A stretch of DNA of 64,000 nucleotides from an uncultured Propionibacteriaceae bacterium (GCA_937926975.1 CALBCJ010000006.1:29635-93634); one strand, 5' to 3'; counted from the stretch's first letter, positions 35,162 to 44,068 are shown. Translations and numbers: made by a program. Notes: generated from the letters alone by a model not told the origin.

Positions 35162-35573
35162 CGCCCGTACGTCCGCGCAGGGCGCTGGGCGGCTGAAGTG
35201 CCTTCTCGGACCAGAAGAGGTGGTCGGTCACCGAATCCGGCGGCTACGTCGGTGCGGTCAGCATTGCGGGTACGAGGGACTCCTGCTGCGCCATCGCATG
35301 CAGGACGCGGGGCTCGCTACTGCTCGCAAACGGCTGGTGACAGCGCCGGGCGTGCAGCGCTGCGGTCCCGGTTCGACCCTCCATCCGACGAGGCAGCGGT
35401 CTGCAGCAGCCAGGTCCAACCCAGACCCAATCTGGCAGCCAAGGACGTAATCCTCACGTCCCAGGGGTGGTCGATGCGTTTCAGCACATGTGAGCTGCCG
35501 TTGAGACAAACGTATGGACAGCTCCCCGGTCGTTACCGTGAGCCGACCGGCTGGGAAGAGCCCGCCGCCCGGG
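35162..35573. other. Gene-free stretch before the STAND gene's 3' end
   Basis: About 410 bp between the convergent ends of the cupin gene (plus strand) and the STAND C-terminal half (minus strand). No open frame here has coding character, and no repeats or strong hairpins were noticed. Composition is a little richer in A+T than neighbouring genes. Confidence 0.5.
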
Positions 35574-37154
35574 TCAGGAGAGCGGGCAGCCGACGCTGAC
35601 CCCGGGGATGACCGGCCGGCTCAGGCGGCCGTCGGGGCCCTGAATCCGGATCCACCGCCACGCGCCGCCCTCGAGAACGTCGATCTGGGGAACTCCGGGA
35701 CGCCAGCTGGCATAGCCGGCCGGGTACCCGGGCGCGGCCGCAGTGGCCACACCCACCCGGAGGGTCTCACCAGTCTTTGGGGCCCAGATCCGCCAGGTGC
35801 CGTCGGCAGCGCTGGTGGCGATGCGGGTGCCGTCGGGGCTCCAGGCGGTGCCGGTGACGCCGCGGGTGTGTCCGGTGAGGGTGGTGAGGGTCTTCCCGGT
35901 GGTGGGGTCCCAGACCCGGGCGGTCTGGTCGTCGCTGGTGGTGGCGATGCGGGTGCTGTCGGGGTCCCAGGCGATGGCGGTGACCGTGTCGGTGTGTCCG
36001 GTGAGGGTGGTGAGGGTCTGGCCGGTGGTGGGGTCCCAGACTCGGGCGGTCCGGTCTCGGCTGGTGGTGGCGATGCGGGTGCTGTCGGGGCTCCAGGCGA
36101 TGGCGGTGACCGTGTCGGTGTGGCCGGTGAGGGTGGTGAGGACCTGGCCGGTGGTGGGGTCCCAGACCCTCACGGTGCTGCCGGAGATGGCAGCGACCTG
36201 GCACCCCTCCGGTGACCAGGTGGGCAGCCCGTTCCCATCGCTGAACCAATAGATGCCGCTCTCCTGATCCAGAGCAGTGAGACTGGCGATGCTGCCCGAC
36301 CAGGTGCTTTCGGGTAGTTCCTCGGGCCAGACAGTGTCGGTGCAGGTGCACCGGTCAAAGGTGGCCTGCGTAAGGCAGGCGTCGGTAAAGCGGGCACCGC
36401 GCAGGATGACATGGCTGAAGACCGCTCTGCGCAGTGAGCAGCCCGTGAAGTCTGCGCCCGTCAGGTCGACAGGCTTATCGGCTCGGCCAAGCACCGTGAG
36501 GTCGTCGAGGTCGATGCCGTGGAGGTCGATACTGCGAAGGCTGGGGGTAGGGAGGTCCCGCTCGTGAGCGTGGCGAGCGTAGGTGAAGATCAGCTCGCTG
36601 ACCATTGGGCGGTAGGTCTGGCACCAGCTGCTGAGGGTGGGGAACGCCTCAGAGTAGTCGGAGGCGAAGAGCTCGCCGAGAAAGGTGAGGGTTTCGCCGC
36701 TGGGGACCGGTCCAGCCCACGCCTCTGGATCGTCGCGTTCCACGGCCTGGGCGAGGTGCGGGGCGAGGAAGTACTCCTGGAGCGAAGTGTGTGCGAATCT
36801 GAAGCCCGCCCGGGCCCCGTCCTCGCGGGCGAGGAAGGTGGCGGTCCGGAGATCTTCTTCCAGTCGATCGGCATCGGCACTCGCGTAGCGGGCCTGAAGC
36901 GCTGGGTCCGAGCTGCGCCAGAGGTGGAACCAGTCGTTAAGGTCGCTGATCGGCAGCAGAGTGGTCCCGGTGCGCCAGAGGTGGGCCGCCAGGGCTGCGA
37001 CCAGGCGAGGCTTGTGCTCTCGGGCCAGGTAGTGCTTGGAGTTATCGTGCTCCAGCCAGCTCTCGGTCGCCGCCTGGTAGAGGGTGGTGGATACGACAGG
37101 CTGTCCTTGGGCTCGTAGTTCCTCCAGCTGAGGAATCTGCTCCGAGATGAGCAT
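35574..37154 (-). CDS. C-terminal half of a STAND protein: NACHT helical region, pentapeptide repeats and WD40
   Basis: 526 residues if started at the ATG at 37154. Residues 1-150 are the helical end of a NACHT module (including FAHTSLQEYFLAPHL). Pentapeptide-type repeats follow at about 205-275 (DLTGADFTGCSL, ILRGARFTDACL), then WD40 units with RVWDPTTGQ, LTGHTDTVTAIAW and DSTRIATTS. Only about five units are readable, so the propeller looks short. The sequence is in frame with the upstream PNP-NACHT gene; only a TAG and two codons separate them, and the joint (SELSKRP-stop-TLMLISEQ) falls inside a conserved NACHT helix. Likely once the same protein. WD40 parts in STAND proteins sense ligands. 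Confidence 0.85.
   Translation of the reverse strand: MLISEQIPQLEELRAQGQPVVSTTLYQAATESWLEHDNSKHYLAREHKPRLVAALAAHLWRTGTTLLPISDLNDWFHLWRSSDPALQARYASADADRLEEDLRTATFLAREDGARAGFRFAHTSLQEYFLAPHLAQAVERDDPEAWAGPVPSGETLTFLGELFASDYSEAFPTLSSWCQTYRPMVSELIFTYARHAHERDLPTPSLRSIDLHGIDLDDLTVLGRADKPVDLTGADFTGCSLRRAVFSHVILRGARFTDACLTQATFDRCTCTDTVWPEELPESTWSGSIASLTALDQESGIYWFSDGNGLPTWSPEGCQVAAISGSTVRVWDPTTGQVLTTLTGHTDTVTAIAWSPDSTRIATTSRDRTARVWDPTTGQTLTTLTGHTDTVTAIAWDPDSTRIATTSDDQTARVWDPTTGKTLTTLTGHTRGVTGTAWSPDGTRIATSAADGTWRIWAPKTGETLRVGVATAAAPGYPAGYASWRPGVPQIDVLEGGAWRWIRIQGPDGRLSRPVIPGVSVGCPLS
35816..36180 (-). repeat. 126-bp tandem DNA repeat (WD40 units)
   Basis: Nearly identical segments recur with a 126-bp period (42 codons): the same phrase starting gtgtg(t/g)ccggtgagg begins at 35866, 35992 and 36118. 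The nucleotide identity is much higher than between ordinary WD40 blades, so the repeats were duplicated or homogenised recently. Confidence 0.85.
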
Positions 37155-37160
37155 GAGGGT

Positions 37161-39122
37161 CTACGGACGCTTCGACAGCTCGGACAGATTATGGATGCTG
37201 TGGACCATGTCCAGGACCGTGTCGACCGGCGTGCTGGGGATCGCCTGGGCGAGGTAGCTGCGGATCTGCTCCTCGGCGAAGGGGAGCAGAACCATCGCCC
37301 GGTAGCTGTCAGCTTTTAGGTCGGAACGGTCTCGGAGCAGAAAGTGGGTTCGCTGCGCCCGGAGGGTTGGGAAGTAGTGAGTCCGGCAGGTGAGCAGCAC
37401 CTTGGTCTGGACTCGCCGGTCCGGAGGAACCACATCCAGCACTCCGAGCAGGCGTTGGGTGGTGGCATCCCCTAGTCGCTGGTTGAACTTCACCAGCAGC
37501 TCGTCCAACCCATCGAAGATCACCAGGCACGTAGTGGTGGAGAGCCAGCCGACGAAGCGTTCCCAGGTGTAGTCCGGGGAGTACTTCGGGAGCCAGCCGT
37601 CGCGCATGCAGGTGGTGACCACGGTCTGCAAATCGGTGGCCTCCCGGGGACTGGCAATCTTCTTGAGGTCGAAGTAGAGCGGTATGGGCAGGGTCGGGTC
37701 CTCGGCTCGGCGCTCGGACAGGGTCCGAGCCAGTCGCTGCGCCGTGACCGTCTTGCCCATCCCGTACTCACCGAGCAGGGCGAACAGGGGAGGCCCCTCG
37801 GGTTGGGCGGCCCACTGCGCTAGCGCGTCCAGCGCGGGTGTCTTCTGGTCGCCGTCACTCGTGGTTCCCTGGCTGAGACTTATGGGTGCGGCCAGGGAGT
37901 TCTGGACCCGCGGAGAGTCCACAACAGGGTCCATGTGCCCCATCGATGACGGAGCAGGTGGCTGTCCTGAAGCGGCCACAGAAGAGGTTTCTGTCTGAGG
38001 GGCTGTCGGGCTGTCTGGCCGAACGGGACGCCGGTGCTTGCCGGTTTGCCTGAGCCACCCGCCCGAGAGGACTGCCCTGACCACCTTGGCGGCGCTCGCT
38101 GCCGCGATCATCTGGTCGCGGTCCTTGTGAGGCGTTTCTTTGCCGGCCCCCCAGTCGCAGATCGCCTTGATGAGGGCCCAGCGAATCTCGTCCCGACACG
38201 CGCGCTCGATGCCGGAACCTTCCATCTCGCCACCCACGATCTGGTCATGGCGAGCGCGTAAGGTGTCGCGGTACTCCTCGTTGTCGACGAGGTTGTCCCC
38301 GCTCAAGACGATGCCCTGATGAATCGTCGGCCAGCGGATGTCATCCGTGTGCTCGAGTTCTAGGTCGCCAACCCTGGTCAGAAAGCGCTCAGAGGCTGCG
38401 CGCGGGAAGGAGCGCAGAGTAGCCGTACCATCGGCTTGCACCTTAACCTGTTGGTAGTTGAGCACAGATGATGCAACGAGAACATCGTGCAGCCGCTCTT
38501 TGTCGGGATCCGTCCCGAAGGCAATTCCGGCCGCAACGACTGCCACGGGCCCCCACTCCTCGATGGCCAGATGCGCTGAGTGCTGGGCCTCGCCCGTCGT
38601 CTGCGGAGACCAGGCATGGATGATCCCGGTGCCACCCACTACCCCGAGCTTGTAGTACGAGCGGCCGTTGCGCTTCTCGTTCGATGGCGACATCGTGCTG
38701 CCGGTAAACTCCTTCCAGATCGCCTTGGTCTCGTGAGGGTTGAACGTGAGGATGACGACTGTTTCGAGCGGGTCGTCTCCCTCCGGCCACTCCTCGACAG
38801 GCTCAGGAACCGGGGCGGCTGGGCCTTCGAACCACACCCAGCGCACTGCTGCATTTCGATCAGGGGTGATGCACATCCGGAGCAGGTTGCCCGTGCCGTC
38901 GGCGGCCTGGTTGACGGCGGCGACGAGACGGTCGAACTGCTCGAGGGCGTCGCTGGTCGGGAGTCTGGGGTAGAGCGCAGTGAGCAGCTCACGGACTCGG
39001 GCTCGACCGTCCTCGTTGAGACTGGTGATGACCTGCATCACGGCCTCGCGGTGCGGTGCCTCCAGACCCTCCAAGCGATCGGCAGCGTTTCTGGCCGCGA
39101 CCAGACCCAAGACGTGAGACAC
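37161..39122 (-). CDS. N-terminal half of a STAND protein: PNP-like domain plus NACHT ATPase
   Basis: 653 residues, GTG start with GAGGGGG upstream. Residues 1-115 form an unrecognised domain, possibly an effector-associated domain. Residues 120-352 match the nucleoside phosphorylase/nucleosidase fold (VVILTFNPHETKAI, GPVAVVAAGIAFG, and GGEMEGSGIERA, which holds the EMEG signature near 299). A variable linker follows, then the NACHT module from about 445 with Walker A GEYGMGKT (451-458), Walker B CLVIFDGLDEL and TCRTHYFP. It ends at a TAG, after which the same frame continues as the WD40 half. PNP-NACHT proteins are linked to phage defence by altering nucleotide pools; this role is inferred. 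TAACGT at 39153-39148 may be its -10. Confidence 0.87.
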   Translation of the reverse strand: MSHVLGLVAARNAADRLEGLEAPHREAVMQVITSLNEDGRARVRELLTALYPRLPTSDALEQFDRLVAAVNQAADGTGNLLRMCITPDRNAAVRWVWFEGPAAPVPEPVEEWPEGDDPLETVVILTFNPHETKAIWKEFTGSTMSPSNEKRNGRSYYKLGVVGGTGIIHAWSPQTTGEAQHSAHLAIEEWGPVAVVAAGIAFGTDPDKERLHDVLVASSVLNYQQVKVQADGTATLRSFPRAASERFLTRVGDLELEHTDDIRWPTIHQGIVLSGDNLVDNEEYRDTLRARHDQIVGGEMEGSGIERACRDEIRWALIKAICDWGAGKETPHKDRDQMIAAASAAKVVRAVLSGGWLRQTGKHRRPVRPDSPTAPQTETSSVAASGQPPAPSSMGHMDPVVDSPRVQNSLAAPISLSQGTTSDGDQKTPALDALAQWAAQPEGPPLFALLGEYGMGKTVTAQRLARTLSERRAEDPTLPIPLYFDLKKIASPREATDLQTVVTTCMRDGWLPKYSPDYTWERFVGWLSTTTCLVIFDGLDELLVKFNQRLGDATTQRLLGVLDVVPPDRRVQTKVLLTCRTHYFPTLRAQRTHFLLRDRSDLKADSYRAMVLLPFAEEQIRSYLAQAIPSTPVDTVLDMVHSIHNLSELSKRP

Positions 39123-39269
39123 CCGACCCCCTCTCTGTGTGGGGCCAACGTTACAAGGGAAGCCGCCGGCGATGAGGACGCCCTGACACTGGAACAGGAC
39201 CAGTGACGAGTAGTCGGATAGGCGTATGTACCGCTCATCGCACGAGGGGACTGCCCGGGGCGACGAAGA

Positions 39270-39293
39270 CCCGCCCGCAGGGCTGCGGACGGG
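39270..39293 (-). terminator. Terminator hairpin after the DM13 gene
   Basis: CCCGTCCGCAG and CTGCGGGCGGG pair (one mismatch) around a tiny loop, then TCTTCG, 13 bases past the stop on the minus strand. A good GC-rich terminator. Confidence 0.65.
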
Positions 39294-39305
39294 CCTGGCC
39301 GGGGT

Positions 39306-39878
39306 TCAGGAGAAGGCGGCGGCTCCGAAGGAGACGTCGAAGTCGTCGCACCACAGCACGACGGAGGTCCACCTGCTTGGGTCGGTGCCGGCGGGCAGCG
39401 GGTAGACCTGGTTGCCGCGGTTGCCCTTCAGCGGGGCGAGGTCGACACGGTCGTGCTGGCCGGCGACGTGCCAGCCAGCCTTGCCCTCGATCACCGGGGC
39501 GGTGCTCAGCCAGACCCGGACATCGGGGCCGTTGGAGGTCCGCAGGTCAGCCAGCACCAGCTGCAGGCTGCCGTCGGCGAGACGGTAGATGCTGGCCTGA
39601 CCGGTGGTCTCGTGCTCGTGAGAGATGAACGTGCCGCTGCGCAGCAGGGCTGGGCCAGGCTCCGGGCTCGGCGCGGCCGAGGACGGTCCAGACGAGGCGG
39701 TCGCGGCCGGCCGGTCTCCGGCAGGTGCGGACTGGGCCGTCACAGGCAGCTGGTCGTTGACGGTCGTGCTCACGAACAGCAGCCAGGGCTTGAAGACCAC
39801 CAGGGCGGCGACGAGCAGGGCAGCGACAGCACCGGCGGTCACCACGACCACCCGGCGGCTCAGGAGCGTAAGGACCAC
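39306..39878 (-). CDS. DM13 domain protein, membrane-anchored
   Basis: Protein of 190 residues. A single N-terminal membrane segment (about 10-35) precedes a Pro/Ser/Ala-rich spacer and a C-terminal DM13 domain (about 85-190, SGTFISHEHETTGQASIYRL, the ADLRTSNGPDVRVWLS core and the late VLWCDDFDVSFG with its Cys). DM13 domains are thought to work in electron transfer or redox reactions outside the membrane. The GTG at 39878 is chosen because GAGGA lies just before it. Monocistronic with a terminator. Confidence 0.85.
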   Translation of the reverse strand: MVLTLLSRRVVVVTAGAVAALLVAALVVFKPWLLFVSTTVNDQLPVTAQSAPAGDRPAATASSGPSSAAPSPEPGPALLRSGTFISHEHETTGQASIYRLADGSLQLVLADLRTSNGPDVRVWLSTAPVIEGKAGWHVAGQHDRVDLAPLKGNRGNQVYPLPAGTDPSRWTSVVLWCDDFDVSFGAAAFS

Positions 39879-40010
39879 GTCATCCTCGCAGTTGACGAAT
39901 GAACTATCTGGTCGCACCCTAGCGGCCGCACCCAAGTCCGGGTCCGGCAGCCGAGAGACCGCAGAGCTGGCGCGGCAGCCGGGCACCCGCCCTGGTCGTC
40001 GGGGCCAGGC

Positions 40011-41216
40011 TCAGCGGCGCCCACCCGCCCGGTGCCACCACCAGAACCCGGCCCCGAGCGCGGCCATGATGGCCGAGGTCACAGCGACCGACAGCATCGA
40101 GGTGGCAGTCAGCGGGATGATGATCCCGGTCAGGGCAGTGTTGAACAGCAGCATCGTGAACGACTGGCCCGACGCGGAGGCGCCACGGTGGTGCGGGAAC
40201 AGGTCGAGCATCTTCAGCTGCAGCACCGGGAAGCAGACCGACCAGACCATGCCCATCAGCGGCGGCACCAGCAGCGCGTACGGGAGCCTCGACCCCACCG
40301 GCGACATGGCGACCAGGACGTTCACCGCCACCAGGCCCAGCAGGACGACCAGCGACCCGCTCACCAGCCGGGACGGGCGGATGCGGTGCGCCACCCGGGC
40401 GGAGAAGAAAGAGCCGACCAGCATCCCGGAGACCACCGGGACGAAGAGCTTCCAGAAGTCCTGCTCGCCCTGACCGAGCAGCTGCACCAGGATGATCGGG
40501 GCGCCCATGATGTAGCTGAACTGGGCCGCGCCTCCGAGCATCGACGCTGCGGCGAGCTTGAGAAAGGCCCCATCGGTCAGCACCACCCGCAGCGAGCCGA
40601 TGACCAGCCGTACCCGCAGCCGGGTCCGGCCCCTGGTGTGGGTCTCCGGCAGCCCCAGGCCCACCGCCGCCGCCAGCAGCAGCCCGAGCCCGGCCAGCCC
40701 CCAGAAGACCACCCGCCAGGAGCCGACACCGAGCACCCAGCCGCCGACCACCGGGGCGACCGCCGGGGCAACCGAGAAGATCATCGAGACCTGAGCCATC
40801 GTCCGGTGCGCGGCCGGTCCCGCGTACAGGTCGCGGATCACGGTCCGGCTGAGGATCTGACCGGCCCCAGCCGAGGCGCCCTGCAGCAGCCGGCCCACGA
40901 TCAGCAGCCAGAAGCTGCTCGACACCGCGCACAGCGCCGACGCCCCCGTGTACGCGAGCAGGCCGACCACCATCACCGGCTTGCGGCCGACCGCGTCCGA
41001 GATCGGGCCGTGGAACAGCGACATCACCGCAAACGACAGCATGTACGCGCTGGTCAGCTGCTGCATCAGCGCGGCCGAGGCGCCCACCTCACGGCCGATG
41101 GTGTCGAAGGCCGGGAAGACCGTGTCGATCGAGAACGGGCCCAGCATCGCCAGCATGGCGATGATCAGGGTGACCGAGCCGTTGCTGGCGCGGCCGGGCC
41201 GGGCTGCCTCGCGCAC
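40011..41216 (-). CDS. MFS drug-resistance transporter (Bcr/CflA family)
   Basis: Permease of 401 residues with about twelve hydrophobic segments. Family features are the DHA1-type loop FHGPISDAVGRKPVMVVG (residues 62-79) with the basic motif A pattern, and LQGASAGAGQILSRTVIRDLY, characteristic of Bcr/CflA. It exports drugs or metabolites using a proton gradient. The GTG start follows the stop of the Gfo/Idh/MocA gene without a gap, so both are in one operon. Sugar derivative export is possible given the neighbours. Confidence 0.9.
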   Translation of the reverse strand: MREAARPGRASNGSVTLIIAMLAMLGPFSIDTVFPAFDTIGREVGASAALMQQLTSAYMLSFAVMSLFHGPISDAVGRKPVMVVGLLAYTGASALCAVSSSFWLLIVGRLLQGASAGAGQILSRTVIRDLYAGPAAHRTMAQVSMIFSVAPAVAPVVGGWVLGVGSWRVVFWGLAGLGLLLAAAVGLGLPETHTRGRTRLRVRLVIGSLRVVLTDGAFLKLAAASMLGGAAQFSYIMGAPIILVQLLGQGEQDFWKLFVPVVSGMLVGSFFSARVAHRIRPSRLVSGSLVVLLGLVAVNVLVAMSPVGSRLPYALLVPPLMGMVWSVCFPVLQLKMLDLFPHHRGASASGQSFTMLLFNTALTGIIIPLTATSMLSVAVTSAIMAALGAGFWWWHRAGGRR

Positions 41217-42224
41217 CTAGCGGTCACCCTCCGGGACCAGGCCTGACTGCACATACACCGTACGGAGCACGCCCAGGCTGACCAGGGCCGCGTCAGCGTC
41301 GATCCAGAACGGCTCCGGGTCACCCAGCCGGCGGTAGAAGTCGTCGACCAGCAGCTGGTGGCTCTTGCCCCAGTAGCTGCGGGCCCCGGTTGCCTGGACA
41401 TCGGCGGCGAGCAGGGTCGCAGAGCCGTCCGGCGCGACCGCCCGCAGCTCACCGTCGGCGAAGCGGAGCACCCCCCGCTCACAGGTCAGCTCCAGCTCCA
41501 CCGGGGCGTTGCCAATGTGGTTGTTGGTGGCGAAGAAGGTGCTGCGGACCCCGCCCGGGTGGTGCATCAGGACCGTCGCCGCGTCCTCCACCTCGACCGG
41601 GGGCTGCCGGTGCAGGCTGGCGGCGCTGCCGGCCACCCGCTCTGGGGCGCCGAGCAGCCAGCACAGCAGGTCGATGGTGTGGATGGTCTGGTTGATCAGC
41701 ACCCCGCCGCCGCCCTGGTCCCAGCGGCCCCGCCACGGCGCCCGCTGGTAGTAGGCCTGGTCCCGGTCCCACCAGACCGCGGCCCGGGCCCCCAGCACCG
41801 CGCCGTACTCGCCGCCGGCCAGGGCCTGCTGCAGCGCCACCGAGGTCGGGTTGTACCGGTTCTGAAAGCAGACCCCGAGCTTGGGGGCGGCGCTGCGGGC
41901 CGCGTCGGCCAGGCGCTGCGCCGACTGGTAGGTGTGCCCCAGCGGCTTCTCGGTCAGCACATGGGCCCCGGCGGCCAGCACGTCAAGCGCGACCGGGACG
42001 TGCAGGTGGTGGGGGAGCGTGATGTGCACCACCTCGGGCCTGGCCTGCTCCAGCAGCTGCTGGTGGTCGGTGAAGGCCGGCACCCCCCACTGCTGGGCGG
42101 CCTGCTCGGCCCGCTCGGGCACGATGTCGCAGACCCCGACCAGCTCGACCTGGTCGTTCGCGGCGATCGCCTGCAGGTGGATGGTGGAGATGTCGCCGAT
42201 GCCGACGACTGCAGCGGTAGTCAC
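41217..42224 (-). CDS. Gfo/Idh/MocA family oxidoreductase
   Basis: NAD(P)-dependent sugar/polyol dehydrogenase of 335 residues. The Rossmann part has VVGIGDISTIHLQAIA and the catalytic signature EKPLGHT; the C-terminal beta-sheet dimer domain contains GGGVLINQTIHTIDLLCWLLG. Oxidises or reduces an aldose or inositol-type substrate. The gene is downstream of thuA (5 bp) and upstream of the MFS gene in the same direction. This ThuA-dehydrogenase pairing is known from sugar catabolic loci, so a joint pathway is likely. Confidence 0.92.
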   Translation of the reverse strand: MTTAAVVGIGDISTIHLQAIAANDQVELVGVCDIVPERAEQAAQQWGVPAFTDHQQLLEQARPEVVHITLPHHLHVPVALDVLAAGAHVLTEKPLGHTYQSAQRLADAARSAAPKLGVCFQNRYNPTSVALQQALAGGEYGAVLGARAAVWWDRDQAYYQRAPWRGRWDQGGGGVLINQTIHTIDLLCWLLGAPERVAGSAASLHRQPPVEVEDAATVLMHHPGGVRSTFFATNNHIGNAPVELELTCERGVLRFADGELRAVAPDGSATLLAADVQATGARSYWGKSHQLLVDDFYRRLGDPEPFWIDADAALVSLGVLRTVYVQSGLVPEGDR

Positions 42225-42228
42225 CGGG

Positions 42229-42921
42229 TCAGTCTCCCAGACCCAGCAGCCAGCGGACAGCGTTTGCCAAGTAGTGCCGCCGGGTCACCGAGGCGTACGA
42301 GCGCAGGTCGTGCCCCAGCCCGTCGACCAGCACCCGGTCCCCGACGCACCAGCCGTTGACGTGCCAGGCGCCGTCGCTCTCGTGCCGCATCAAGGGCGTC
42401 ACCCGGTCGCTCAGCGACAGCCGCCAGTAGCGCTCGTCGTACGCGACCACGGCCGGCCCGGCGGCATCCTCGATCACTGGCAGCCCGGCGAAGACCGGGT
42501 GCCCGGCCGCGCCCTCGGCCGGCTGGAAGACCGCCAGGCTGTGCCGCGGGTGGCCCGACTCGCCCCGTACCCAGTGGCCGCCGATGATCTCGGCCCAGCC
42601 CGGCCACTCGGGGAAGGCGTTGGTGGCGGTGTGGACAGCGAGGACCCGGCCCCCGTCAGACACGTACGAGGCGACCGCCTGGTACACCGGCTGCCAGACC
42701 GAGTCCGCCTGCGGCGGCTGGTCCGGCATCCCGCCGCCGCTGTTCACCACCAGCAGGTCGACCCCCGACAGGTCAGCCCAGCCGGCCGGGTCGGCGTCGC
42801 TGCGGACCTCGACCTCCAGCCCCAGCTCCCGGCAGGCCCCAGCGAGGGCCTGGGAGGTCTCAGCGATCGGGTGCCAGGGGTCGACGTAGCGGGTCTGCCC
42901 AGAGAGTACGACGGTCTTCAC
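42229..42921 (-). CDS. ThuA domain protein (trehalose utilisation type)
   Basis: About 230 residues, class I glutamine amidotransferase-like fold: VKTVVLSGQTRYVDPWH, VDLLVVNSGGGMPDQPP, ASYVSDGGRVLAVHTATNAFPEWPGW shown across residues 82-107, and a late DGLGHDLRSYASVTRRHYLANAVRWLL split over 198-224. I start at the GTG at 42921. TACGGT seven bases ahead could be a leaderless -10. The frame is open upstream and is joined in frame to a broken GH3 gene, so a fusion product is possible. ThuA proteins act with Gfo/Idh/MocA dehydrogenases in sugar breakdown. Confidence 0.82.
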   Translation of the reverse strand: MKTVVLSGQTRYVDPWHPIAETSQALAGACRELGLEVEVRSDADPAGWADLSGVDLLVVNSGGGMPDQPPQADSVWQPVYQAVASYVSDGGRVLAVHTATNAFPEWPGWAEIIGGHWVRGESGHPRHSLAVFQPAEGAAGHPVFAGLPVIEDAAGPAVVAYDERYWRLSLSDRVTPLMRHESDGAWHVNGWCVGDRVLVDGLGHDLRSYASVTRRHYLANAVRWLLGLGD

Positions 42922-43905
42922 GCCGAACACCGTAGTCCTGACGGCTGGCACCGGCAGCGCCCGGCTGCGCCGCGGCAGTGACCTCAGCGCTGCCGGCGGT
43001 GACGGGACTGGTGGTGCCCGGCGACCGCCGCCCGGGTCCCCGGAGCCGTCCAGGGCTGGGACCAGCAGGTGGGCGGTCATCACCATGTCGACCTTGGCGG
43101 CGATGGCGCGCCGGAACGGCGGCAGGTCGGTCTGCTCCCACTCCTGGCGGCTGTGGGTGATCACCGGGAGCCCGGTGTGCGAGTCGACCGTGGTGTCACC
43201 GTGGCCGGGGAAGTGCTTGGTCGAGCTCGCCACCCAGCCTCCGGCCTGGTACCCGGCGACCTGGGCCGCCGCCAGCTCGGCCACCAGGTCGGGCCGAGAG
43301 CTGAACGAGCGGACCCCGATCACCGGGTTGGCCGGGTTGACGTTGACGTCGGAGCAGGGGGCGAAGTTGACGTTGACCCCCATCGCGCGCAGCTCGCGCC
43401 CGGTGATCGTGGCGGCGCTCATCGCCAGCCCCGGCTCTCGGGCGGCACCCAGGGCCATCGAGCCGGGGAGCTGGGTGGCTGGGGGACCGATCCGGGTGAC
43501 GATCCCCATCTCCTGGTCGGTGGCGATCTGCAGCGGCACCAGCCCGCCGGCCTGGGCCGCCTCCTGCAGGCCCGTGGAGAGGGCGTGGACCTGCTCCGGG
43601 CTGGCGACGTTGTCGCTCCAGCCGAAGTAGATCACCCCGCCCAGGTGGTACTTCGTGACCACCTCGGCCATCGTGGGCACCCCGTACCGGGCCTGGTTGC
43701 GCTCGTCTGGGGCGGTGGCGCTGGGCCCGTACCCGTACGTGATGAAGAGCTGGCCGACCTTCTGCTCCAGGCTCATCCGGGCCAGGGCCGAGCCGACCCA
43801 GTCCGAGGCCGGGGCGGCCGAGGCCAGGGTGGGCAGGGCGGTGACCCCGAGCGCGGCACCTGCGCCGATCACGGTCCGGCGGGAGAGATGGGGATGGGGT
43901 GTCAT
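42922..43905 (-). pseudogene. Truncated GH3 glycosidase (NagZ-like), fused to thuA
   Basis: ATG at 43905 with GAGGAG seven bases upstream. A twin-arginine-type signal (SRRTVIGAGAALGV) leads into a GH3 N-terminal barrel: KVGQLFITYG, the NFAPCSDVNVNP and GVRSFSSRP patterns, and KHFPGHGDTTVDSH, which carries the acid/base loop. It breaks off after MVMTAHLLVPALDGSGDP, so the strand that normally supplies the catalytic nucleophile Asp is missing. About 35 Pro/Arg-rich residues then join it in frame to thuA. Enzyme activity is unlikely. Confidence 0.85.
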
Positions 43906-44020
43906 GGTGCTCCTCGTCGAGTCCAGGTGGTGAAAACCATTCACGCCACCCACGTACGAAGAGCAACTTAGTCACGACCTGGCTGGCTGCACAAGACCCC
44001 AGATCGGTAGTGGACACAGT

Positions 44021-44054
44021 GAAACCGCCCGGACAGCGGGCTGCCCGGGCGGTC
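44021..44054 (-). terminator. Terminator of glnA
   Basis: ACCGCCCGGGCAG and CTGTCCGGGCGGT form a 13-bp stem (one G-U pair) around a 4-base loop, followed by TTT on the minus strand, 15 bases after the glnA stop. Confidence 0.8.
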
Positions 44055-44068
44055 TGGTCACTGGCAGG

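Noticed and set aside
35258..35509. 83-residue minus-strand frame in the gap before the STAND gene
   Set aside because: No start context, Cys/Arg/Pro-rich composition and no family likeness.
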